A stretch of 64,000 bases of DNA from Lachnospiraceae bacterium. GTDB lineage: Bacteria > Bacillota > Clostridia > Lachnospirales > Lachnospiraceae. Position 1 is the stretch's first letter. Each line of letters opens with the position of its first letter. The stretch covers positions 1 through 64,000 of the forward strand of contig JAFSCH010000031.1 in NCBI GenBank assembly GCA_017436865.1, given 5' to 3'. Shown here one piece after another: positions 16,891 to 24,669 of this stretch. The notes beneath the pieces were generated by a model. The model made no database searches and had not been told where the DNA came from. It was given only the letters and a program-made list of their open reading frames with translations. The position numbers and the translations under genes were made by a program.

Positions 16891-18221
16891 TGAGTAATAT
16901 TGTAGTAATAGGTGCAGGTCCTGCGGGAATAATGGCTGCGATTGTAGCGGCTAAGGCAGGTCATCATGTGACATTGCTTGAAAAAAATGAAAAAATAGGA
17001 AAGAAGCTTTTTATTACAGGAAAGGGAAGATGTAATGTGACAAATGCCTGTGAAATAGAAGGATTGTTTTCTAATGTAATGGAACATGATAAATTTTTGT
17101 ATAGTGCAATTTATGGTTTTGATAATCAGGCTGTTATGCAGTTTTTTGAAGATGCAGGTTGTAGATTAAAAATTGAACGTGGGCAACGTGTTTTTCCAGA
17201 GTCAGATCATAGTTCAGATGTTATAAGGGCATTGGATAGACAGATGAGGCTTGCGGGAGTGAATCTATTATTGAACCGTGAAGTCGAGTCTGTATTGACA
17301 AAAAAAATTGATGATACAGAGATGAATGTGGAAGAAAAAAGAGAAGATAACACGGATAAATACAAAAAGAAATCCAAAAAGAAGAAATTACAGCAGACAG
17401 CAGTAATAACGGGCGTGAAGCTAAAGAACAAAGAGGTAATATCGGCTGATTCGGTAATTATAGCTACGGGTGGTATTTCTTATGTATTGACAGGGTCTAC
17501 GGGAGATGGATATCGTTTTGCTGAGGATTGTGGACACTCTATTGAAGAGCTTTCGCCTGCGCTTGTGCCATTTCAGATTAAAGAAGAGTGGTGTAAGGAA
17601 TTACAAGGTTTGTCACTGCGTAATGTAACGGCAACGGTAGAAGTGGAAGGAAAGAATATATATTCTGATTTTGGCGAGATGTTGTTTACGCATTATGGGG
17701 TAAGTGGACCGCTTATGTTAAGTGCTAGTAGTTACTATGTGCATAAGGCAAAAGGAAAACAGGCAAAGTTATATATTGATTTAAAGCCTGCGCTTACCAA
17801 AGAACAGCTCGATAAACGAATTTTGAGAGAATTTGATGAGAATAAAAATAAGCAGTTTAAGAATGCAATAACTTCATTGTTTCCAGCAAAATTGCTGCCG
17901 ATCATGCCTGTACTTGCAGAAATTGATCCGGATAAGAAGGTACATGAGATTACTAAGGAAGAGAGAGAACGTTTTGTTGAGGTGATTAAACGTTTGGAAT
18001 TGACTATAACGGGCATTCGAGATTATAACGAAGCTATCGTTACAAAAGGTGGTGTTAAGGTATCGGAGGTTAGTCCATCTACGATGGAATCAAAATTGGT
18101 TAAAGGACTATATTTTGCAGGAGAAGTTTTGGACCTTGATGCATTAACAGGTGGATTTAATCTTCAGATTGCATGGTCAACAGGTTATCTTGCTGGAATG
18201 AGTGCAGCAGGAAATGAGTAA
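16890..18221 (+). CDS. HI0933/BaiN-family flavoprotein (FAD-dependent oxidoreductase)
   Basis: A 443-residue FAD protein. The N-terminal dinucleotide fold is VVIGAGPAGIMAAIVAAKAG, with EKIGKKLFITGKGRCNVTNA downstream, diagnostic of the HI0933 group. The second flavin motif lies at the C-terminus: GLYFAGEVLDLDALTGGFNL. Some family members (BaiN) reduce bile-acid dehydroxylation intermediates, but most have no known substrate. A hydrophilic insert very rich in Lys (about residues 147-170) breaks the usual domain. The GTG start overlaps the RpiR stop by one base. Confidence 0.9.
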   Translation: MSNIVVIGAGPAGIMAAIVAAKAGHHVTLLEKNEKIGKKLFITGKGRCNVTNACEIEGLFSNVMEHDKFLYSAIYGFDNQAVMQFFEDAGCRLKIERGQRVFPESDHSSDVIRALDRQMRLAGVNLLLNREVESVLTKKIDDTEMNVEEKREDNTDKYKKKSKKKKLQQTAVITGVKLKNKEVISADSVIIATGGISYVLTGSTGDGYRFAEDCGHSIEELSPALVPFQIKEEWCKELQGLSLRNVTATVEVEGKNIYSDFGEMLFTHYGVSGPLMLSASSYYVHKAKGKQAKLYIDLKPALTKEQLDKRILREFDENKNKQFKNAITSLFPAKLLPIMPVLAEIDPDKKVHEITKEERERFVEVIKRLELTITGIRDYNEAIVTKGGVKVSEVSPSTMESKLVKGLYFAGEVLDLDALTGGFNLQIAWSTGYLAGMSAAGNE

Positions 18222-18258
18222 GGATATTGTTATTTATAGTTAGAAAGGACGTTTTGGT

Positions 18259-18918
18259 ATGAGTTATAATATTGCGATTGATGGACCAGCAGGAGCTGGT
18301 AAGAGTACCATCGCAAAGTTGATTGCAAAAAAGAAGAATTATATTTATGTAGATACAGGAGCAATGTATCGTGCTATGGCATTATTTTTTCTAGAGTCAG
18401 GCATTGCGGCTGATGAACAGGACAAGATTAGTGCGGCTTGTAAAGATGTGGATGTGACGATTACGTATGAGAATAGTGAACAGATTGTGTGGTTGAATGG
18501 CAGAAATGTAAATGGTCTGATTCGTACAGAAGAAGTAGGAAAGATGGCATCTGCAAGTAGTGCAAACAAGGATGTAAGAGAAAAACTTGTAGAGATGCAG
18601 AGAGTACTGGCTGAAAAAGAAAATGTTGTTATGGATGGAAGAGACATTGGGACGGTTGTGTTACCGAATGCAAATGTAAAGGTTTATCTGACGGCAAGTA
18701 GTAGAGTGCGTGCAGTAAGAAGATATGAAGAACTGCGAGCTAAGGGTGAAGAGTGTGATTTAGAGGTAATTGAAAAGGATATTATCGAGAGAGATTACCG
18801 CGATATGCATCGAGACATATCACCATTAAAGCAGGCGGATGATGCTGTATTATTGGATTCTTCTGATATGACCATAGAGGAAGTGGCAGATGCAGTGATT
18901 GAGATGTGTTCTGAATAA
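18259..18918 (+). CDS. cmk: Cytidylate kinase
   Basis: Phosphorylates (d)CMP to (d)CDP. P-loop GPAGAGKSTIAK at the N-terminus, the VDTGAMYRAMA block and VVMDGRDIGTVVLPNA, all standard for Cmk; 219 residues is typical. GAAAGGA precedes the ATG. The cmk-ispH-rpsA order, common in Clostridia, continues downstream. Confidence 0.97.
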   Translation: MSYNIAIDGPAGAGKSTIAKLIAKKKNYIYVDTGAMYRAMALFFLESGIAADEQDKISAACKDVDVTITYENSEQIVWLNGRNVNGLIRTEEVGKMASASSANKDVREKLVEMQRVLAEKENVVMDGRDIGTVVLPNANVKVYLTASSRVRAVRRYEELRAKGEECDLEVIEKDIIERDYRDMHRDISPLKQADDAVLLDSSDMTIEEVADAVIEMCSE

Positions 18919-18968
18919 TTGAAATAGGTACTGAATAATTTGCGAAATAGGAAAGTTGAGGGCATTTA

Positions 18969-19817
18969 GTGGAAGTAATATTGGCAAAATCATCTGGCTT
19001 TTGCTTTGGCGTAAAGCGTGCCGTGGATAAAGTGTATGAACAAACCGATAAAGATAAAAAAATATACACATATGGTCCTATTATCCATAATGAAGAGGTA
19101 GTAAGGGATCTGGAGAAAAAAGGTGTACAGGTCTTGGAGAGCAAGGAGGACTTGGAGGCATTGACGGAGGGGAGCGTAGTGATTCGCTCTCATGGTGTTT
19201 CTGAGGAAATTTGTAAACTGGTTGAAAAAAAGGGGCTAGAATGTATTGATGCAACCTGCCCTTTTGTAAAGAGAATTCATAATATTGTTCGCAAGGAAAG
19301 CGAAGAAGGAAGAAAGATTATTATCATAGGAAACAATGGACATCCGGAAGTGGAAGGGATTAAAGGGTGGTCGAAAACACCTGCAACAGTGATAGAATCG
19401 AAAGAAGAAGCAGAGGTTTTTGAGGTTTCTGAAGGCGAAAAGATATGTATCGTATCTCAAACGACATTTAACTACAAGAAATTTCAAGAATTAGTTGAAA
19501 TTTTTCAAAAAAAAGGTTATGATATAATTGTTGCGAATACTATTTGCAATGCGACAGAAGAGCGTCAAAAGGAAGCGATAGAATTAGCGGCCAAAGTTGA
19601 CGTTATGATTGTGATAGGTGGTACTCACAGTTCTAATACACGTAAGCTATATGAGCTTTGTAAAAGTGAGTGTGAGAATACCTACTATATACAGACACTG
19701 GCAGACCTGCAATTAGAATTACCTAATTCTGTAGAACTAGTGGGCATCACAGCGGGGGCTTCTACCCCAAACAAAATAATTGAGGAGGTTCAAAATTATG
19801 TCAGAATTAACTTTTGA
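18969..19817 (+). CDS. ispH: 4-hydroxy-3-methylbut-2-enyl diphosphate reductase
   Basis: Last enzyme of the MEP isoprenoid pathway, a [4Fe-4S] reductase making IPP and DMAPP. The three cluster cysteines sit in AKSSGFCFGVKRAVD, IDATCPFV and ANTICNAT. The IHNEEVV, RSHGV and GGTHSSNT motifs are present. It starts at GTG 18969 with TTGAGGG just upstream. Many clostridia fuse IspH to ribosomal protein S1; here they are separate, but the end of ispH overlaps the rpsA start by 20 bases in another frame. Confidence 0.96.
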   Translation: MEVILAKSSGFCFGVKRAVDKVYEQTDKDKKIYTYGPIIHNEEVVRDLEKKGVQVLESKEDLEALTEGSVVIRSHGVSEEICKLVEKKGLECIDATCPFVKRIHNIVRKESEEGRKIIIIGNNGHPEVEGIKGWSKTPATVIESKEEAEVFEVSEGEKICIVSQTTFNYKKFQELVEIFQKKGYDIIVANTICNATEERQKEAIELAAKVDVMIVIGGTHSSNTRKLYELCKSECENTYYIQTLADLQLELPNSVELVGITAGASTPNKIIEEVQNYVRINF

Positions 19818-20952
19818 ACAAATGTTAGAAGAATCATTAAAAACTATTCATACAGGAGAGGTAATTGAAGGTACAGTCATCGATGTAAAGCCAGATGAAA
19901 TCATCCTTAACATCGGTTACAAGTCAGATGGTATCCTTACTCGTAATGAGTATACAAATGAATCAAATGTTGACCTTACAACCCTCGTAAAGCCTGGCGA
20001 TAAGATGGAAGTTAAGGTTCTTAAAGTAAATGATGGTGAGGGACAGGTTCTTCTCACATACAAGAGACTTGCTGCTGATAGAGGCAACAAGAGAATTGAA
20101 GAAGCTTTCAATAACAAGGAAGTTTTAACAGCAAAGGTTTCTCAGGTATTAGATGGTGGATTAAGTGTTGTTGTGGAAGAAGTAAGAATCTTCATTCCTG
20201 CAAGCCTTGTATCTGATGTTTATGAGAAGGATTTAAGCAAGTATGCTGGACAGGATATTGAATTTGTAATCAGCGAATACAATCCTAAGAGAAGAAGATA
20301 TATCGGAGATCGTAAGCAGTTAATCGTTGCTAAGAAGGCAGAAATGCAGAAAGAATTATTCGAAAAGATTAAGGCTGGCGATATTGTTGAAGGTACAGTT
20401 AAGAACGTTACAGATTTCGGTGCATTCATCGATCTTGGCGGAGTAGACGGATTGCTTCACATTTCAGAAATGTCTTGGGGACGTGTTGAAAGCCCTAAGA
20501 AGGTATTCAAGGTTGGTGAGGCTCTTAAGGTTCTTATTAAGGAAATCGATGGAACTAAGGTTGCTCTTTCCTTAAAGTTTGATGACTCTAATCCTTGGAA
20601 AGATGCAGCTACAAAGTATGCTGTAGGAAACGAAGTAACTGGTAAAGTTGCTAGAATGACAGATTTCGGTGCATTCGTTGAACTTGAGCCAGGTATCGAT
20701 GCATTACTTCATGTTTCTCAGATTGCAAAAGAGCACATTGAGAAGCCATCTGATGTATTAGCAGTTGGACAGGAAGTAATAGCAAAGGTTGTTGACTTTA
20801 ACGAAGAAGGAAAGAAGATTAGTTTAAGTATCAAAGCTTTATTTGCTCCAGAAGTAAAGGAAGTTGTTGAGGAAGAAGTTGCAGATGACGCAGACGTTGT
20901 ATCTGTTGATATCGATGCTGTTATCGCAAAGCAGGAAGCTGAAGAAGAATAA
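19798..20952 (+). CDS. rpsA: 30S ribosomal protein S1 homologue (four S1 domains)
   Basis: A 384-residue RNA-binding protein with four S1 repeats: about residues 17-85 (GEVIEGTVIDVKPDEIILNI), 102-167 (degenerate), 188-256 (GDIVEGTVKNVTDFGAFIDL) and 274-342 (NEVTGKVARMTDFGAFVELE). The tail is acidic. Start: ATG 19798 preceded by GAGGAGG at 19782-19788. An in-frame upstream extension to 19780 begins on that ribosome site and is not used. Firmicute S1 proteins are shorter than the six-domain E. coli form. The codons are strongly biased, as in the decarboxylase cluster. Confidence 0.95.
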   Translation: MSELTFEQMLEESLKTIHTGEVIEGTVIDVKPDEIILNIGYKSDGILTRNEYTNESNVDLTTLVKPGDKMEVKVLKVNDGEGQVLLTYKRLAADRGNKRIEEAFNNKEVLTAKVSQVLDGGLSVVVEEVRIFIPASLVSDVYEKDLSKYAGQDIEFVISEYNPKRRRYIGDRKQLIVAKKAEMQKELFEKIKAGDIVEGTVKNVTDFGAFIDLGGVDGLLHISEMSWGRVESPKKVFKVGEALKVLIKEIDGTKVALSLKFDDSNPWKDAATKYAVGNEVTGKVARMTDFGAFVELEPGIDALLHVSQIAKEHIEKPSDVLAVGQEVIAKVVDFNEEGKKISLSIKALFAPEVKEVVEEEVADDADVVSVDIDAVIAKQEAEEE

Positions 20953-21008
20953 ATTGTTTGGCTTTTAAGGGGATATAGTTAATTGTATAAGAACAATTGA
21001 ATGTTATT

Positions 21009-21034
21009 GCTCTAGGAACTTAAGTTCCTAGAGC
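21009..21034 (+). terminator. Perfect 26-base palindrome after rpsA
   Basis: GCTCTAGGAACTT is followed directly by its reverse complement, AAGTTCCTAGAGC. The following bases (TATTTCC) are a poor T tract, so it may act as a weak or bidirectional terminator, or as a protein site. Confidence 0.55.
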
Positions 21035-21144
21035 TATTTCCGTATATGGATAAAAATGGTATAATATAATTATTCGATTAAGTCTATAAGTCTTTTACGA
21101 GACTGTAAGAATAAGAAATAAGAGTGTAAAAGAAAGGGGATTCT

Positions 21145-21927
21145 ATGGTATACGATTATGAATATTTCAAGAAAGAAGTTTATGCTTTAACGAAAATTGA
21201 TTTAAATGCTTACAAAGAGAAGCAGATGAAACGAAGAATTGATACGTTAATTGCAAAATATAAGATTACAGGCTATGATAAATTTCTGCAGAGACTGAAG
21301 GATGATAAGGATGTATTTGATGATTTTGTAAATTACCTTACGATTAATGTATCGGAATTCTATCGTAATCCGGAACAATGGAAGTTGTTGGATCAAGAAA
21401 TTATTCCGGAATTGATTCGGAAGTTTGGTAAAAATCTTAAGATATGGAGTGCGGCATGTTCAACTGGTGATGAACCATATTCTCTTGTCATGGCATTTTC
21501 TAAGCATATTCCATTGAATCAGATTAAGGTTATTGCAACAGATATTGATAAACAGGTTATTGAAAAGGCAAAGGCAGGTTTGTACAATGAGAAGAGTATT
21601 GTATCTGTGCCTGAGGATTTGAAGAAAAAATATTTTACAAAGATTGGTCCTTCTTATCAGATTTCGGAAGAAATTAAGTCACGGGTTGAATTCAAACAAC
21701 ATAATTTGTTGAAGGATACCTATCCTGATAAATGTGATTTGATTGTTTGCAGAAATGTATTAATCTATTTCACGGAAGAAGCAAAGGATGAAGTGTTCCG
21801 TAAGTTTAATGCGTCTTTAAAGAGTGAAGGTGTTCTTTTTATAGGAAGCACAGAACAGATTATGAATTACAAGGAAATTAACTATGATAGAAAGAATTCA
21901 TTTTTCTATACTAGGTGTAAATCATAG
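21145..21927 (+). CDS. cheR: CheR-type protein-glutamate methyltransferase
   Basis: SAM-dependent methyltransferase that modifies glutamates on chemoreceptors. The N-terminal all-alpha domain has YKEKQMKRRIDTLIAKY, followed by LTINVSEFYRNPEQW and the SAM fold (IWSAACSTGDEPYSLVM, ATDIDKQVIEKAKAG, CDLIVCRNVLIYFTEEAKDE). Its 260 residues are typical. No other chemotaxis gene lies nearby, so it is an orphan; it may serve a remote che system. GAAAGGGG precedes the ATG. Confidence 0.93.
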   Translation: MVYDYEYFKKEVYALTKIDLNAYKEKQMKRRIDTLIAKYKITGYDKFLQRLKDDKDVFDDFVNYLTINVSEFYRNPEQWKLLDQEIIPELIRKFGKNLKIWSAACSTGDEPYSLVMAFSKHIPLNQIKVIATDIDKQVIEKAKAGLYNEKSIVSVPEDLKKKYFTKIGPSYQISEEIKSRVEFKQHNLLKDTYPDKCDLIVCRNVLIYFTEEAKDEVFRKFNASLKSEGVLFIGSTEQIMNYKEINYDRKNSFFYTRCKS

Positions 21928-22032
21928 GTAACTGTTTAGCAGGCATGCGCATTTCCTACGTATGCCATAAGAAGACGTAGATTTGGAAAGTTAAAATCCT
22001 ATTGCGAAGCAATTTTAGATGGATTTTGACAC

Positions 22033-22059
22033 GTAACTATGAAGGTGTTGAATAGTTAC
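22033..22059 (+). repeat. Short palindromic repeat, GTAACTAT family
   Basis: GTAACTAT, an 11-base loop GAAGGTGTTGA, then ATAGTTAC. Copies of the same design occur at 52877-52903 and, on the minus strand, at 36358-36384; partial copies lie near 18928, 36478 and 45495. Confidence 0.7.
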
Positions 22060-22134
22060 AATCATAGAAAAATGAATGATGAAAAAGGTGTCATAGTATT
22101 TATGGAAATGTAATACAATGGCACCTTAATCTTT

Positions 22135-22168
22135 ATAGGAAATTGCGAGCTGGCACGCACTATTTTTT
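22135..22168 (+). repeat. Truncated copy of the ATAGGAAATTGC double-hairpin repeat
   Basis: It keeps the left end (ATAGGAAATTGC) and right end (GCTGGCACGCACTATTTTTT) but lacks the middle and the first hairpin of the full-length copy that begins six bases later. Confidence 0.65.
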
Positions 22169-22173
22169 ATGTA

Positions 22174-22262
22174 ATAGGAAATTGCTGTAACATAGTGGTA
22201 GTTAGACAAGAATTTCGTGAGAAATTCTTGCCAAAGTGCGTGCGCTGGCACGCACTATTTTT
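22174..22262 (+). repeat. Full-length ATAGGAAATTGC double-hairpin repeat
   Basis: About 89 bases: left end ATAGGAAATTGCTG, hairpin 1 AAGAATTTC/GAAATTCTT (22208-22229), linker GCCAA, hairpin 2 AGTGCGTGC/GCACGCACT (22235-22256), then A and six T. The second hairpin has the form of an intrinsic terminator. Near-identical copies are at 31485-31574 and, without hairpin 1, at 31418-31480. The gap 21928-22460 holds no gene. Confidence 0.8.
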
Positions 22263-22460
22263 AAGAAAAATTATTGTCTGCGTGATTGGCTTAAGGAATA
22301 GAGAATGAAGGCTCAAAGGTGCATCAAAGATCCGATTTTGAATGTGCCACTAATGTTGATATCTGTGGCTTTTCTAAGTACCAAGGTAATAAAAATACCT
22401 AAAGAATCAATTATGACAGATTATTTTTCGATAAGTTATATATAAATAAAGAGTAGGTGC

Positions 22461-22489
22461 TTGACAAAAATATTATCACAATTTATACT
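22461..22489 (+). promoter_or_regulatory. Consensus sigma-A promoter for the ABC-F leader
   Basis: TTGACA (22461-22466), exactly 17 bases, then TATACT (22484-22489). The transcript would begin near 22496, giving a leader of about 400 bases. Confidence 0.85.
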
Positions 22490-22558
22490 ATATACGAATT
22501 GTAGCTAAGGAAAGTTAGGATAGTTACGATAAAGACGAAAGAAAAGCGGAGGTGTGGA

Positions 22559-22579
22559 ATGATAGATATTACTTGCTAA
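22559..22579 (+). CDS. Candidate leader peptide MIDITC before the ABC-F gene
   Basis: ATG-ATA-GAT-ATT-ACT-TGC-TAA, preceded by GCGGAGG with GGAGG at 22548-22552, six bases from the ATG. It lies about 60 bases after the promoter. A well-placed ribosome site on a six-codon ORF is typical of stalling-type attenuators. Translation is not proven. Confidence 0.5.
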   Translation: MIDITC

Positions 22580-22812
22580 TCGGAATTAAGTGAATAACAT
22601 GGGAACGTAGGTGACTGTAGAAGAAATATTTGTGTAGCTTTAAAAGGGACAAAATAGTTTCACAGTTATTGTTTTTGTGCGTTGTCATGCCGGGCAAGGA
22701 ATCATTCTAACATCTTATATAGAATAAATAACAGGTATAGGAATACATAAAATGTGATAGGTACGATAGATTTGAAGTGTTGGTATCGCATAGTTATGAA
22801 CAAGGTTTATTC

Positions 22813-22843
22813 AAGATGCAAGAGTTTTCTGCATCTTTTTTTT
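22813..22843 (+). terminator. Attenuator terminator in the ABC-F leader
   Basis: AAGATGCA (22813-22820) pairs with TGCATCTT (22830-22837) around a 9-base loop, with eight T at 22836-22843. It lies upstream of the coding start, as expected for attenuation. Confidence 0.82.
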
Positions 22844-22899
22844 GTATCCTTTTTGTGATTTTGAATGGCAATGATAACGCTGATAAGGGAGGAATAAGT

Positions 22900-24435
22900 A
22901 TGTCTCAAATTAGTGTAAATCAATTAACTTTTTATTATGAAGGAAGTTCAGATAATATATTTGAAGAGGTATCATTTCAGATTGATACAGATTGGAAACT
23001 AGGGTTTATTGCTAGAAATGGTCGAGGAAAAACTACTTTCTTAAGATTGCTTATGGGAATGGAAGAGTATCGGGGAAGCATTTCAACGAAGGAAATCTTT
23101 GACTATTTTCCATTTCCAGTGGACAATCCGTCGGACATTACAATAGATATTGTAGATAAGATTTATCCGGAATACGAATTGTGGAAGATATGCAGAGAGT
23201 TGACATTACTTCAGGTGGATGCGGAGGTATTGTACAGAACTTTTGAAACGTTAAGTAATGGAGAACAGACGAAGGTTATGCTTGCAGTGCTTTTCTCAAT
23301 GGACGAGCATTTTTTGTTAATAGATGAGCCGACCAATCATTTAGATGCGCCTACAAGAGAGGTGGTTTGTGACTATTTAAAGCAGAAAAAAGGTTTTATT
23401 CTTGTGTCACATGACAGAGACTTTCTTGATCAGTGCATTGACCATGTGCTAGTCATTAATAAGACAAATATAGAAGTTTACCAGGGGAATTTTACAACCT
23501 GGTGGAAGAATAAGCAGCGACAGGATGATTTTGAGAGGGCAGAGAATGCAAAACTGAAAAAAGAAATCGGACGTTTGCAGGAGGCTTCCAGACAGGCAAG
23601 TCAGTGGGCAGATAATGTGGAAGCAACTAAAATTGGCAGAAAGTCGGAAAAGCATGAGAAATGTATAGATACTCGTGCGTATGTGGGAGAAAAATCAAGA
23701 CGTATGCAGCAACGACGTAAGAATCTGGAACGTAGACAGGACAGGGCAATAGAAGAAAAGTCTGCATTATTGAAAAATATAGAGGAAGCAGAGAATTTAA
23801 AGCTTTTTCCGTTACGACATCATAAAAATACGTTAGTGAAAATGGAAGACCTGCAGGTACAATATGAGACTAAGACTTTGCAGCCAATAAGCCTTGAAAT
23901 AAGAAATGGAGATCGTACGGTACTGCAAGGGGCCAATGGTTGTGGTAAGTCAAGTATTATTAAGGTGCTGTTACAAAGCCTTGCAGGGGAAACCAATGCT
24001 TATTATACAGAACAGGGAAATGAAAAAAAGAAGATAGCTTATGCTGGAATACTGGAAACTGCAAGTGGCTTAAAGGTGTCTTATATTTCACAGGATACAT
24101 CACACCTACATGGAACATTGGAAGAATATGCAAAAGAACAAAAGTTAGATTACACTTTGTTTTTGGCTTTGTTACGTAAGTTGGATTTTTCCAGAACACA
24201 GTTTGAAAAGCGAATAGAGGAATATAGCCAGGGACAAAAGAAAAAGGTATTGATAGCAGGAAGTCTTTGTACACAGGCACATTTGTATATATGGGATGAG
24301 CCATTGAATTATATTGATGTTTTTTCGCGTATGCAGATTGAAAATCTCATATTGGAATTTTCTCCGACTATGCTTCTGGTAGAACATGATAAAACATTTA
24401 TAGAAAAAATTGGCACCAGTGTGAAAAAAATGTAA
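22900..24435 (+). CDS. Lsa-type ABC-F ribosome protection protein
   Basis: A 511-residue soluble protein with two ATPase domains and no membrane segments. Domain 1: Walker A ARNGRGKTTF, signature LSNGEQTK, Walker B LLIDEPTNHLD. Linker about residues 190-310, rich in charge. Domain 2: GANGCGKSS, signature YSQGQKKK, YIWDEPLNYIDVF. The N-terminus MSQISVNQLTFYYEG and the IWDEPLNY block match Lsa(A)-like proteins, which displace lincosamides, pleuromutilins and streptogramin A from the ribosome. A longer frame begins at 22777 but crosses the terminator; ATG 22900 has AGGGAGGA at 22887-22894. Drug specificity is inferred from family. Confidence 0.88.
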   Translation: MSQISVNQLTFYYEGSSDNIFEEVSFQIDTDWKLGFIARNGRGKTTFLRLLMGMEEYRGSISTKEIFDYFPFPVDNPSDITIDIVDKIYPEYELWKICRELTLLQVDAEVLYRTFETLSNGEQTKVMLAVLFSMDEHFLLIDEPTNHLDAPTREVVCDYLKQKKGFILVSHDRDFLDQCIDHVLVINKTNIEVYQGNFTTWWKNKQRQDDFERAENAKLKKEIGRLQEASRQASQWADNVEATKIGRKSEKHEKCIDTRAYVGEKSRRMQQRRKNLERRQDRAIEEKSALLKNIEEAENLKLFPLRHHKNTLVKMEDLQVQYETKTLQPISLEIRNGDRTVLQGANGCGKSSIIKVLLQSLAGETNAYYTEQGNEKKKIAYAGILETASGLKVSYISQDTSHLHGTLEEYAKEQKLDYTLFLALLRKLDFSRTQFEKRIEEYSQGQKKKVLIAGSLCTQAHLYIWDEPLNYIDVFSRMQIENLILEFSPTMLLVEHDKTFIEKIGTSVKKM

Positions 24436-24497
24436 AAACAGTAACAGAAAAATTCATGTTTATTCTCCTTGCAATCAAGATAGTTCTTAATTATAAG

Positions 24498-24540
24498 GGC
24501 CGCTTTAGTTGTAAAAAAACAACTAAAGCGGCCGCTAATT
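24498..24540 (+). terminator. Strong hairpin after the ABC-F gene
   Basis: GGCCGCTTTAGTTGT (24498-24512) pairs perfectly with ACAACTAAAGCGGCC (24519-24533), loop of six A; a short T run follows at 24538. It can also serve transcription from the minus strand. Confidence 0.75.
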
Positions 24541-24645
24541 TTCGTTCAAAAGTCAATACATTTTTGAATTTATTACAGAAAAAAGAGCAGAGAATATAAT
24601 TTTATACTCGCTGCTCTATAGAACGCCCTTATCTAAATGACATTA

Positions 24646-24666
24646 GCGTTGGCACGCACTATTTTT
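24646..24666 (+). repeat. Right-end fragment of the double-hairpin repeat
   Basis: GCGTTGGCACGCACTATTTTT matches the end of the repeat at 22174-22262, without the left arm of hairpin 2. It abuts the stop of the minus-strand nuclease gene. Confidence 0.55.
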
Positions 24667-24669
24667 AGA

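Larger units (their letters stand above)
22496..22899 (+). promoter_or_regulatory. Probable antibiotic-responsive attenuator leader of the ABC-F gene
   Basis: The leader holds a short ORF with a strong ribosome site, a possible antiterminator and an intrinsic terminator 57 bases before the ABC-F start. The terminator's left arm, AAGATGCA (22813-22820), overlaps the sequence that can pair upstream. TTTATTC-AAGATG (22806-22818) is complementary to GAATAAA (22722-22728) plus CATCTT (22711-22716), 13 bp with a 5-base bulge. The two folds exclude each other. ABC-F resistance genes such as vmlR, lmo0919 and cplR are known to use drug-sensitive leaders. That this one responds to a ribosome-targeting drug is inference. 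Confidence 0.7.

Noticed and set aside
22796..22858. Short frame starting ATG 22796 (MNKVYSRCKSF...) over the ABC-F attenuator
   Set aside because: It has no ribosome site and its codons are simply the terminator hairpin and T tract; the MIDITC frame at 22559 is a better leader-peptide candidate.
22777..22899. N-terminal extension of the ABC-F protein
   Set aside because: It reads through the terminator from a TTG without a ribosome site; the Lsa-like protein begins naturally at MSQIS with a strong site.
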